The notes under the pieces were generated by a model that had not been told where the DNA came from, ran no database searches, and worked only from the letters and a program-made list of their open reading frames with translations. From Pseudoalteromonas amylolytica (lineage in GTDB: Bacteria > Pseudomonadota > Gammaproteobacteria > Enterobacterales > Alteromonadaceae), in NCBI RefSeq assembly GCF_001854605.1, contig NZ_MKJU01000032.1, positions 113,292 through 177,291 on the forward strand: a stretch of DNA of 64,000 nucleotides, read 5' to 3'. Both the position numbers and the translations under genes were made by a program. Positions 9,299-20,040 of this stretch are shown piece after piece (position 1 is the stretch's first letter; each line of letters begins with the position of its first letter).

Positions 9299-9684
9299 GT
9301 TCGTTTCCTTTCATGGAGGTACATTGGGTAAAACACACTAGCAAGGCAACAAGGGGATTGTCTATCTTAGTAGCACAGATCGGTTAAGCTTGAGGGTCAT
9401 TTAGGCGTTCACTGGCAAACATTTAAATGATTGATAACTAATAACTTTAAAAATAATTTCAATTTTTTATAAATAATTCTTGCACCGCAAAAAAACTACA
9501 ACTAATATCCACCTGCTTCTTGATGATAGCCAATCCGAGTACATCACACCCCGAGTGTGGCAAGGCGATAGAGCAACTATCCAAGAGTGACTTTGACTGC
9601 GTATATACGCGCTTATTGACGCTCAACTTTTCGACTTATCTAAGAAATAGTTTGGAAAGTTTGTTTCTATTTTTGGAGGCTCAT
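9299..9684. promoter_or_regulatory. Region before the decarboxylase: promoter and long leader
   Basis: 386 bp without a convincing gene. TTGCAC (9480-9485), a 17-bp spacer and TAATAT (9503-9508) give a good sigma-70 promoter for the downstream gene, predicting a start near 9515 and a leader of about 170 nt. The leader can form small hairpins CACAC-loop-GTGTG (9545-9559) and GATAG-loop-CTATC (9567-9581). An in-frame extension of the downstream ORF crosses it but lacks a ribosome binding site. The part before 9480 is AT rich. Confidence 0.5.
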
Positions 9685-10875
9685 ATGGCTAACTCGGCGT
9701 TGGATTTTTCTGCTTTTTCACCTTCAGCTCTAAGCGCTGAAGAAACACAACTTATTGAAGCCTCTGTTGCTCAATTTGGTGCCCCTTTATTACTTTTAGA
9801 CTGTGACGTGGTACGTCAACAATACCGCGCACTTGCCGCTGCACTGCCAAATGTAACGTTACACTTTGCGCTTAAGCCTCTTCCTCATGAGGCGGTTGTG
9901 CGTACTTTGCTCGCAGAAGGTGCTAGCTTTGACTTAGCAACCAGTGGTGAAGTGGACTTAGTGGCCAGCCAAGGTGTACCGGCTGACAAAACCATTCACA
10001 CGCATCCAATAAAGCGCGACAGTGATATTCGTGATGCATTGGCATACGGATGTACCGTATTTGTGGTAGACAACCTAAACGAGCTGGAAAAGTTCATCCC
10101 TTACAAAGATGAAGTTGAACTGCTAGTGCGCTTGAGTTTTAGAAATGCCGAAGCATTTGCTGATTTGTCTAAAAAGTTTGGTTGTAGCCCAGAGCTGGCA
10201 ATAACCATTATTACGAAAGCTAAGCAATTAGGTATTCGTATTAAAGGGTTATCGTTTCATGTTGGCTCGCAAACCAGTAGCCCGCAAAAATATGTGGATG
10301 CGATTTTAGCCTGCAAAATCGTCATGGAACAAGTAGTGGCATTGGGTTTACCTGCGTTAAGCACACTTGATATTGGTGGGGGCTTCCCTGTGAGTTACGC
10401 AAAACAGGTCACGCCAATTGATGAGTTTTGTGCGCCGATAAACACAGCACTGGCGAGTTTGCCCGAAACTGTGCAAGTGCTTGCAGAGCCAGGGCGATTC
10501 ATTGTTGCTCCTGCGGTGATGAGTGTTGTGTCAGTAATGGGTCAGGCTGAGCGTGAAGGCAAAATTTGGTACTACTTAGATGATGGAATTTATGGTTCAT
10601 TCAGCGGGTTAATGTTTGATGAAGCTAATTATCCAATCGTGACGGTGAATCAGGATACCTTGTGCTACCCAAGTGTATTAGCAGGGCCAACCTGTGACAG
10701 CATAGATGTGGTTGCCGAGCACATTATGCTACCAAAACTTACCAATGGTGATTTAATTGTGGCACGTATGATGGGCGCGTATACCAGCGCGACGGCGACA
10801 GATTTTAACTTCTTCAAACGCGCGCAAACCGTGATATTGAACGAAGTGTGCATAGCTGAGCAAAAGCTTGGCTAG
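9685..10875 (+). CDS. Fold-III PLP-dependent ornithine/lysine decarboxylase-like enzyme
   Basis: Alanine-racemase-fold decarboxylase of the eukaryotic-type ornithine decarboxylase family; probably makes putrescine (or cadaverine). PLP lysine lies in HFALKPLP (residue about 58), the phosphate/PLP region in DIGGGFPVSY and AEPGRFIVAPA, and the substrate-site cysteine motif is GPTCDSID near the C-terminus. I set the start at the ATG preceded by TTTTGGAGGC, giving 396 aa, the usual size; the frame stays open 55 codons upstream but without a ribosome binding site. Exact substrate (ornithine, lysine or diaminopimelate-like) is not proven; the short length and GPTCD motif argue for ornithine/lysine. 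Confidence 0.88.
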   Translation: MANSALDFSAFSPSALSAEETQLIEASVAQFGAPLLLLDCDVVRQQYRALAAALPNVTLHFALKPLPHEAVVRTLLAEGASFDLATSGEVDLVASQGVPADKTIHTHPIKRDSDIRDALAYGCTVFVVDNLNELEKFIPYKDEVELLVRLSFRNAEAFADLSKKFGCSPELAITIITKAKQLGIRIKGLSFHVGSQTSSPQKYVDAILACKIVMEQVVALGLPALSTLDIGGGFPVSYAKQVTPIDEFCAPINTALASLPETVQVLAEPGRFIVAPAVMSVVSVMGQAEREGKIWYYLDDGIYGSFSGLMFDEANYPIVTVNQDTLCYPSVLAGPTCDSIDVVAEHIMLPKLTNGDLIVARMMGAYTSATATDFNFFKRAQTVILNEVCIAEQKLG

Positions 10876-10905
10876 CACTGTCATGACAGTGTCCTTTGAA
10901 CACAT

Positions 10906-10936
10906 AAATAAGCCTGAGCAAGTCTCAGGCTTATTT
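10906..10936. terminator. Bidirectional terminator
   Basis: AAATAAGCCTGAG and CTCAGGCTTATTT form a perfect 13-bp stem with loop CAAGT, between the convergent decarboxylase (+) and FKBP (-) genes. Confidence 0.9.
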
Positions 10937-10952
10937 ATTTGGCTGCAGGCAG

Positions 10953-11435
10953 TTATGACTCAATCGCCAATAGCTCTACCTCAAAAATCAGCAGTGAGCC
11001 TGGCTCTATTTTTCCGGCAGCTCTGTCGCCATACCCTAAGTCAGGACTAATGAAAAAGCGAAACTTATCGCCCTCTTTCATTAACTGTACCCCTTCTGTC
11101 CAGCCTGGGATCACCTGATTTAAGCCAAAGCTTATTGGGCTATCACGTAGCACAGAGCTGTCAAATACCGAACCATCTAATAAAGTGCCATGATAGTGCA
11201 CCTTGACTTTGCTACTTGACGTTGGGTGACTCTGACCACTCCCCTCTGTGAGCACTTCGTATTGTAAACCAGACTCGGTACTTTTAATATTTGGCTTATT
11301 TGCATTTTGCTCTAAAAACTCTTTTGCCGCAGTGCGGTTATACTGCGCAGATTGCTTTTGCTGTTTAGATTGTTTGTAAACCAGCCCAGCCATCACCAAA
11401 ATAACAACAAGTAAAATAATGTTCGTGGTTGACAT
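10953..11435 (-). CDS. Membrane-anchored FKBP-type peptidyl-prolyl isomerase
   Basis: 160 aa. An N-terminal signal anchor (IILLVVILVMAGLVY, residues about 5-20) is followed by a Lys/Gln-rich linker and a FKBP domain (about 60-158) with the signatures VKVHYHGTLLDGSVFDSS and FGLNQVIPGWTEGVQLMKEG. It should sit in the inner membrane facing the periplasm and assist protein folding. The ATG overlaps the stop of the upstream Lon-like gene (TAATG), so the two are one operon; the pairing suggests a role in protein quality control. Confidence 0.93.
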   Translation of the reverse strand: MSTTNIILLVVILVMAGLVYKQSKQQKQSAQYNRTAAKEFLEQNANKPNIKSTESGLQYEVLTEGSGQSHPTSSSKVKVHYHGTLLDGSVFDSSVLRDSPISFGLNQVIPGWTEGVQLMKEGDKFRFFISPDLGYGDRAAGKIEPGSLLIFEVELLAIES

Positions 11436-13858
11436 TACGCATCCTTCTCTTTTTCGTTTTCTTTCTCTTCGTCTTTATCTTCACCGTTGACCACATTAGC
11501 AATATGCTGCAATCGCTCAAGCGCGATACCATTGATGCTATCCTTTGGATATGCCCCCTCTTTTAGTGCACCAGCAGGTTTATCCATTAGTAAGGTTAGC
11601 GCCTCATCTACACTTTCAACGGCATAAATATTAAAACGCCCTGCCGCTACGGCTGCAACAATCTCATCGTCCAATACCAAGTTAACACGGTTGGAATTAG
11701 GAATAATAACGCCCTGCTCACCCGTTAAGCCACGCATTTTGCAAAGTTTAAAGAAGCCTTCGATTTTTTCATTTACACCACCGATTGCTTGCACTTCACC
11801 ATGCTGGTTAATCGAGCCCGTCAGTGCTAATGATTGATTGATAGGCAATTGGGTTATCGCAGAGATAAGTCCGCACAGCTCAGCCAGAGAAGCGCTATCT
11901 CCATCGATATAACCATAGCTTTGCTCGATGGCAATATTCGCACTCAAGGTAAGCGGAAAGTTTTGCGCATATTTATTACCCAAATAGCCGGTCAGTAGCA
12001 TCACCCCTTTTGAGTGAATCGCTTTACCCAGTTCCGCCTCTCTTTCAACATCTACCACGCCATCTGCACCCGCATACACGGTTGCGGTGATCCGCGCGGG
12101 TGTACCAAAGGCAGTGTCACCAATATGTAATACCGTTAAGCCATTTACTTTACCTACCGCTTTGCCTTGCGTGGCTATCAGAGTATGGCCTTCTTGAATA
12201 TCACTAAGCATGTTCTCACTCAATTGACCGGTGCGGTATTGTTTACCAGCAATCGCTTCATCAATATGTTCAGAACCAATCTGCGTGACTTCATCTTGCC
12301 TTGCATAAAAGCTTGCCTCCGCCACTAGCTCCAACACATCAGCAAAACGCGCCGATAATTTAGTATGATGTTCAGCCTGTCGGTAACTAAATTTAAGTAA
12401 GCGTGCATAGGCCTGTGCACTAAGCGTACAGTTAAGCGTTTGTGCAGCATACTCTTGAACTTTGCTAATAAACTGATATTGCATCTTGTCAGAGCTTGGC
12501 AAATAGTAGTCAAAATCGGCCAGCACCCTGAACAACTCAGCAAACTCTTCATCATACTCACCAATGGTGTAGTACAAATCTCGTGAGCCTAACAAAATGA
12601 TTTTTACATCAAGTGGGATCAATTGAGGCTTTAAGGTAAAACTGCTACCGACTGAATTGTCTTGATATGGCAAATCATTTTTGATCTGGTGGGTTTTCAA
12701 AGACAATTTTAGGCCATCCCACACCTGAGGATTGGCGAGTACCTTCTCAGCATCCATGATCAAATAACCACCATTTGCTCTGTGCAGTGCACCGGCTTGA
12801 ATTGAACGATAACTGGTTATCAAAGTCCCTTGCGAAGTGGCATACTCCACTTTGCCAAAAATATTACCAAAGGTCGGGTTGGGCTCGTACACTACAGGGG
12901 CTGGGTCATCGTCTTTGTATTCGACCAAAATGTTTGGTGCAAAAAAGTCGTTCAGCATTCCCTTCGCATCAAAGTCATCTTTGTTTTCTTCGCTGCTTGC
13001 ATCGTCGTCTAGCCACTCAAGCACCGCATCAACGATTTCGGTGCGTAAATCTTTCAGGTAACGCACTACACCAATGTGACTGGCATACTTATGCTCTAAG
13101 GTTCTTAACAGCGGTTTGGTGGCCATCTCGACCGTAGACTTTTTTAAGTTACGTAGCTTTTCCGATGACTCGCGCTTCCATCGAGGCAGCTCAAGCAAAG
13201 CTTCAATCAACGCATCTTCTAACTTTTCAATGGCGTTAATAAAGTGGGCTTGAAGATGCTCATCTAGTGCAGCAAACTCGTTGTCGTCCAACTGTTTACC
13301 ATTCACAACGGGTGCAAACCCAACTAAATTACTTTCCTCAAGCAGGGCAACACTTTTCTCCGCCGCGAGTTGTTCAACCGCGGTTAACGCTGCATTGTAT
13401 TTGTTGTCAAAGTCTCTATCTATCGACTTTTTTTTGCGCTGATAGCCTGGGTTATCAAAGGCGGCTGGAAATGTATCAGCAACTTCATCCAAAAACTCGT
13501 CGATATCGTCCGCAAGCTCTTTACTCTGACCCGCTTGCATAAACATTGCGATAGGCTCACGGTGATCATCATAGTTATTAACGTATAACCATTCTTTTGG
13601 TGTAGGACGCGTTTTGCTGTGCGCTTCAAGCTTGTCTTTTACCATAGTAAAACGACCAAGCGCAGCCTCCCCCATCACAAACACGTTGTAACCTGGCAAT
13701 TCCATACCCAAAGCAAAGTCCAAAGCACTTTGTGCTCGTTGTTGACCAATGAACGGAAGCGCCTCGGGGTAAGGGTTTTGCATACATGATTGAACATGGG
13801 TAACAGAAACCGACGGCGCTAGCGCGTCGGTAGATAATGGCGATATTTTTTTGGTCAT
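11435..13858 (-). CDS. Lon-like ATP-dependent protease (YcbZ/LonB-like family)
   Basis: 807-aa member of the S16 Lon-like family. The C-terminal proteolytic domain holds the Ser-Lys dyad: S655 in GDSASLAE and K698 in GVNEKIEG, 43 residues apart as in classical Lon. The P-loop region near residues 55-70 (GEAALGRFTM) is degenerate, as known for YcbZ-type proteins, while a Walker B-like GGYLIMDAEKVL remains. A charged helical insertion fills about 100-270; the tail is Asp/Glu/Lys rich. The frame opens at TTG 13879, but the ATG at 13858 with AAGAAG upstream is a better start. Forms an operon with the FKBP gene. Confidence 0.88.
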   Translation of the reverse strand: MTKKISPLSTDALAPSVSVTHVQSCMQNPYPEALPFIGQQRAQSALDFALGMELPGYNVFVMGEAALGRFTMVKDKLEAHSKTRPTPKEWLYVNNYDDHREPIAMFMQAGQSKELADDIDEFLDEVADTFPAAFDNPGYQRKKKSIDRDFDNKYNAALTAVEQLAAEKSVALLEESNLVGFAPVVNGKQLDDNEFAALDEHLQAHFINAIEKLEDALIEALLELPRWKRESSEKLRNLKKSTVEMATKPLLRTLEHKYASHIGVVRYLKDLRTEIVDAVLEWLDDDASSEENKDDFDAKGMLNDFFAPNILVEYKDDDPAPVVYEPNPTFGNIFGKVEYATSQGTLITSYRSIQAGALHRANGGYLIMDAEKVLANPQVWDGLKLSLKTHQIKNDLPYQDNSVGSSFTLKPQLIPLDVKIILLGSRDLYYTIGEYDEEFAELFRVLADFDYYLPSSDKMQYQFISKVQEYAAQTLNCTLSAQAYARLLKFSYRQAEHHTKLSARFADVLELVAEASFYARQDEVTQIGSEHIDEAIAGKQYRTGQLSENMLSDIQEGHTLIATQGKAVGKVNGLTVLHIGDTAFGTPARITATVYAGADGVVDVEREAELGKAIHSKGVMLLTGYLGNKYAQNFPLTLSANIAIEQSYGYIDGDSASLAELCGLISAITQLPINQSLALTGSINQHGEVQAIGGVNEKIEGFFKLCKMRGLTGEQGVIIPNSNRVNLVLDDEIVAAVAAGRFNIYAVESVDEALTLLMDKPAGALKEGAYPKDSINGIALERLQHIANVVNGEDKDEEKENEKEKDA

Positions 13859-13903
13859 TCCTAACTTCTTATTTCTCAACGCTAACTACTATTGGGTTAG
13901 GTT

Positions 13904-14362
13904 CTATGGGGACAACGCTCTACGCACAAACTCACCGTGTCCGCATTCAGAACAAGGCATAATTTCACTGGCATAAAACACATCCGATTTATTGCCACAA
14001 TTCTTACATACTAATTGCCCCATGGCTATCCATTCTCCTTGCTTGTACGTGCCTTTGTGATCAAAGTCTTGTAACAGCGAATGCCATTCCAGCTGCGTTC
14101 TGTCTTCTAATTGGGCCAACTCGTACCATATCGACGCTTTAAGCTCTTGCCAGGCTAAATCATCATAATACTTGTTGTAGTCTTTTAGGTGGGCCAGATC
14201 TCGGCGTAAGTAGCGTTTGTATGTAGCTAACTTTTCTTGCGATAGGTTTTTTAAAGCTTGTTGATGTTCCATGAATTTTTCGACGAGATCATCGACTTCA
14301 TGCTCTTTTACATCCTTTAGCCAATCAGTAAACTGACTGAGCCATTTTTGATAATCAGCCAT
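13904..14362 (-). CDS. ybeL: Zinc-ribbon protein YbeL (DUF1451)
   Basis: 152-aa soluble protein of the E. coli YbeL family, function unknown. The N-terminal two thirds are charged and helical; the TQLEW segment and the C-terminal zinc ribbon (CKNC near 119-122 and CSEC near 137-140, ending FVRRALSP) match the family. The gene lies near leuS as in E. coli. The start is the ATG preceded by TTAGGAGTG; a TTG 18 nt further upstream has no ribosome binding site. Confidence 0.9.
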   Translation of the reverse strand: MADYQKWLSQFTDWLKDVKEHEVDDLVEKFMEHQQALKNLSQEKLATYKRYLRRDLAHLKDYNKYYDDLAWQELKASIWYELAQLEDRTQLEWHSLLQDFDHKGTYKQGEWIAMGQLVCKNCGNKSDVFYASEIMPCSECGHGEFVRRALSP

Positions 14363-14427
14363 TACTACACTCCTAATCAAATGCCTCTTTTGATAAGTGT
14401 AGACCAGTTATGCTATTCAATGTATTA

Positions 14428-14455
14428 GGGTTTACCGAATATATTCGGTAAACCC
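14428..14455. terminator. 28-bp perfect palindrome after the TonB receptor gene
   Basis: GGGTTTACCGAATA is followed directly by its exact reverse complement, so the 14-bp arms meet without a spacer. It lies 10 bp after the receptor stop codon and about 65 bp before ybeL. No U-tract follows on the minus strand, so termination would depend on the strong stem; a protein-binding role is also possible. Confidence 0.6.
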
Positions 14456-14464
14456 TGCTATCGG

Positions 14465-16603
14465 CTAAAACTGATATTTCATGCCTAATGTGACGGTTGT
14501 GCCTAATCCTTTAACATTGTAGCCGCCATAGGTGTAAGACTGTGCTCGTGCGGGGAAGTAGTCAGCATTCAATAGGTTTTCAACCCCGATAAACCCTTGC
14601 CAGTTATTGGCAAATTGATATTGACCGCTGAAGTTTAAAACATCATAACTATCAACAGGGCCTTGATCTAAACCATATTCATTTTTATCATTTTTCTCAA
14701 AACGCTTTCTATCACCAACATGTAACCAGCTTAGTGTCATCGACAGGCCATCTTGTGGCTGCCAGTTCAAGTTGGCAGTTAACTTTGGCGGACTAATATG
14801 CTTAGAACCTAAGTACTCGTCCGTGCTGGTATTTTTACCCTCTGTATAACTATATGTGGCATTGAGTTTTAAAGTGGCGGTGATTGGATAGTCAACCAAT
14901 GCTTCGTAGCCCCAAATTCGCTGTGGCGCACGTACTGGCTCATAAATACCTGTTTCCTTGTTGAGTTTATTAACAGTACCCAGTTCCGAGGTGCTCTTGA
15001 AGGCTGCAAATTCAAAACGAAGCTTTGCGAGCTGAGAATTAAAACCAACTTCATAGCTGTCGATAATAGACGCCTCAGTTTGGATCTGTGCGATATCTGT
15101 TACCGTAGCACTGCGCAGTAAACGACCAATATCAGAAATATCAGACCCTTGCGAGTAGCTTGCGAATGGGCTGAACCTTTCACTGGCGTTGTACTTTACC
15201 CCCACATTGTATGTGGTCGCATCATGGTTAACCGTATCACCTTTTACATCGAAGGGCACAGAGCAGGTATCCGCCGAGCGACACAGCTTCAAGGTACGAT
15301 AATCTGCCACCGCGATGTCTATACTTTCTTCTCGAACTCCCGCTTTGATCACTAAATCATCAGCAACAATCCATTTCGTTTGCAAATAGCCAGCAAGGCT
15401 GTCCATATCCATTTCTGGAACCCAGACTCTGCCATCAACCAGCGGTTGAGAGGTAACATCGTTTAATGCATCCACCCCGTAGATAAATGTAGCCTGCACA
15501 TTATCATTAAAATCTATTGAGCTATTAAACGTTGCCCTAGCACCTTGCTTTTCAGAGCGGATGATTGATTGTCCGCCCGTATAACCTTCATCTGGGTTGG
15601 CAAGACTAGGTGAGAAGAAAAATACATTCTCTATGTCCTGCTTGTAGGCATCAAGCGTCAGCTGTGTGTTCGCAAAAATGGCGTGATCTGTATATTTCAA
15701 AGTCACATTTTCATTGCCCTTTGGCCCTTGTGGTTTACCTTGCTTTTGCTGGGCTGGCGGCATGTGAACAGCATATGATTTTTCACCCAAATTCATGTTG
15801 CCAAATACGTCACCCAAGTCTGTTTCTTGCTGCGAGCTGTAGAAGTTATAGCTAAATTGTATCTGCTTGTCTTCATCAAGGTCGTAGCCCAATTTGGTGA
15901 AGTAGTTTTCAGTCACGGTATCTGACAGGCCATACTGCAAACCAAGAATGTCACCCTCGGCGTCGCGCTGAACCCCATTTTCTTCATAACTGGCGGTCAC
16001 TAAATAGCTAAATTGCTCAACACGGCCGTTAACAGCGCCAGAAACACGCCCACCCGCACTCTCTGCAACTTTCACGGCGCTAAAGCGGCTAGATATGCTC
16101 ATTTCACCGCTCGCCTTTTCACCGCTTCTGGCCTGTTTTGTAATGTAGTTAATGATGCCACCTGATGCACCATTACCATAGATAGACGTTGCCCCTTTGA
16201 TCACTTCAATACGAGCGATAGCGCTTGGGTCTAATGTTTTAATTCCCAAGGAACCGTTACGCAGTGGTGTTGACTGCGGTACCCCATCAATCATCACCAA
16301 CGGCGCTCTTCCTCTCAACGATTGACCTGTATTGCTTGAGCTACCGGTATCAGGGGCGAGACCTGGTACGATTTGAGACAGCAAACTTTGCAACTCAGGA
16401 TTCACCTGCAAATGTTCTTCGATTTGCTTTTGGCTAATGACGGTAATTGAGGCCGGTACCTCATCAATGCTTTCAAACACTCGGCTTCCTGAAACAACAA
16501 CATGTTCCATATCTGAATTTTTAGCGTGTTCAACACGCGTGTTATCTGCGATAGCCGCTGTACTTATAGAAACCGCTAGTATGCTGAGAGTGGATTTTAA
16601 CAT
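14465..16603 (-). CDS. TonB-dependent siderophore-type outer-membrane receptor
   Basis: 712-aa receptor. A signal peptide (residues 1-19, ending SISTAAIA) is followed by a TonB box-like segment MEHVVVSGSR, the plug domain (about 45-165, with IEVIKGATSIYGNGASGGII) and a beta-barrel ending with the usual C-terminal aromatic residue (GMKYQF). The plug signature is that of the ferric-siderophore receptor group; the ligand cannot be told. ATG has AGGA 6 nt upstream. A Fur-like box lies upstream, consistent with iron control. It is inserted between leuS and ybeL, which are close in E. coli. Confidence 0.9.
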   Translation of the reverse strand: MLKSTLSILAVSISTAAIADNTRVEHAKNSDMEHVVVSGSRVFESIDEVPASITVISQKQIEEHLQVNPELQSLLSQIVPGLAPDTGSSSNTGQSLRGRAPLVMIDGVPQSTPLRNGSLGIKTLDPSAIARIEVIKGATSIYGNGASGGIINYITKQARSGEKASGEMSISSRFSAVKVAESAGGRVSGAVNGRVEQFSYLVTASYEENGVQRDAEGDILGLQYGLSDTVTENYFTKLGYDLDEDKQIQFSYNFYSSQQETDLGDVFGNMNLGEKSYAVHMPPAQQKQGKPQGPKGNENVTLKYTDHAIFANTQLTLDAYKQDIENVFFFSPSLANPDEGYTGGQSIIRSEKQGARATFNSSIDFNDNVQATFIYGVDALNDVTSQPLVDGRVWVPEMDMDSLAGYLQTKWIVADDLVIKAGVREESIDIAVADYRTLKLCRSADTCSVPFDVKGDTVNHDATTYNVGVKYNASERFSPFASYSQGSDISDIGRLLRSATVTDIAQIQTEASIIDSYEVGFNSQLAKLRFEFAAFKSTSELGTVNKLNKETGIYEPVRAPQRIWGYEALVDYPITATLKLNATYSYTEGKNTSTDEYLGSKHISPPKLTANLNWQPQDGLSMTLSWLHVGDRKRFEKNDKNEYGLDQGPVDSYDVLNFSGQYQFANNWQGFIGVENLLNADYFPARAQSYTYGGYNVKGLGTTVTLGMKYQF

Positions 16604-16949
16604 GGGTATCCTTGCTGGATTTAGAATAATAATGATTTAAAAAGCGCCGATATAATATGGAGAAAACCAACAAAGATCAACAAAAATAAGAACCACTCTC
16701 ATTTTCATTTATTCGAAATACATGCTCTTTGCGTTACTTTTTGCAATGATTGTAACGACGTAAAAAGGCATTCGGTTTAGGGTCTCCTTTTAGCCTCTAT
16801 ACAACTGATCTTACACACACTGATAAACATACGTTCACGTGCAAACAATTGGCTAAAATAATTACGCCTTAGGTGCTGTGATTGCTAGTCAAATTCGGGT
16901 ATGCTATCGGGCAATTTTCTATCAATTTGCAAGAAGTCTGGAAACGTAG
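16604..16949. promoter_or_regulatory. Divergent intergenic region with Fur-like box
   Basis: 346 bp between the receptor gene and leuS. At 16686-16708 the minus strand reads ATGAAAATGAGAGTGGTTCT and then TAT, close to the gammaproteobacterial Fur pattern (repeated GAAAAT/ATTCTC-like units). The rest carries AT-rich stretches and the start region of leuS; a weak -10 TATGCT lies at 16900-16905. No ORF with family support is seen here. Confidence 0.4.
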
Positions 16950-19538
<2,589 letters not shown>

Positions 19539-19539
19539 G

Positions 19540-20040
19540 ATGCGTCTTAGTATCTTGATCAAACACGGATTAGCGCTTGCGCTAGTCTGTGTTTTGCTGT
19601 CAGGTTGTGGCTTTCATTTAAAGAAGGCCTCTTACCTGCCTGTTGAGATGCGCACTCTCGTGCTCAGTGGTGACGATAAACGTGCCGAACTGTATGAGCT
19701 GCTCGTCAATGATCTTCAGCAAGCTCAAGTAGAACTGGTTGATAAGACCCAAAATGATAATCAACTCGTACAACTACACCTGTATCGTGATACCTTGGAG
19801 CGTCAAACACTCAGTTTGTTTAAAAATGGTCAGGTTGCGCAGTATCAGCTGGCTTACGGCGTATCATATCGTTTAACCCGCCCCAATCAGGAGCCTGTTG
19901 AACAACGTTTTGAGTTATATAGAAATTACCAAGATGATCCTGACAACGCACTGGCCAAGGCAAAAGAGCTGGAATTGCTCCTAAACGAGCTGCGTCAACT
20001 TGCCAGTAAACGTATTGTTCGCGAGCTATCTCAACTGTAA
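19540..20040 (+). CDS. lptE: LPS-assembly lipoprotein LptE
   Basis: Outer-membrane lipoprotein that plugs LptD for lipopolysaccharide insertion. Lipobox LLSGC with the lipidated cysteine at C23, then the characteristic GFHL after the cysteine; 166 aa. It starts 1 nt after the leuS stop, and its TAA overlaps the holA ATG. Confidence 0.93.
   Translation: MRLSILIKHGLALALVCVLLSGCGFHLKKASYLPVEMRTLVLSGDDKRAELYELLVNDLQQAQVELVDKTQNDNQLVQLHLYRDTLERQTLSLFKNGQVAQYQLAYGVSYRLTRPNQEPVEQRFELYRNYQDDPDNALAKAKELELLLNELRQLASKRIVRELSQL

Noticed and set aside
9520-9684. N-terminal 55-residue extension of the decarboxylase
   Set aside because: No ribosome binding site; family N-terminus and a strong site (GGAGG) support the ATG at 9685.
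12775-13137. Plus-strand ORFs inside the Lon-like gene
   Set aside because: Antisense shadows of a well supported coding region, with no family features.
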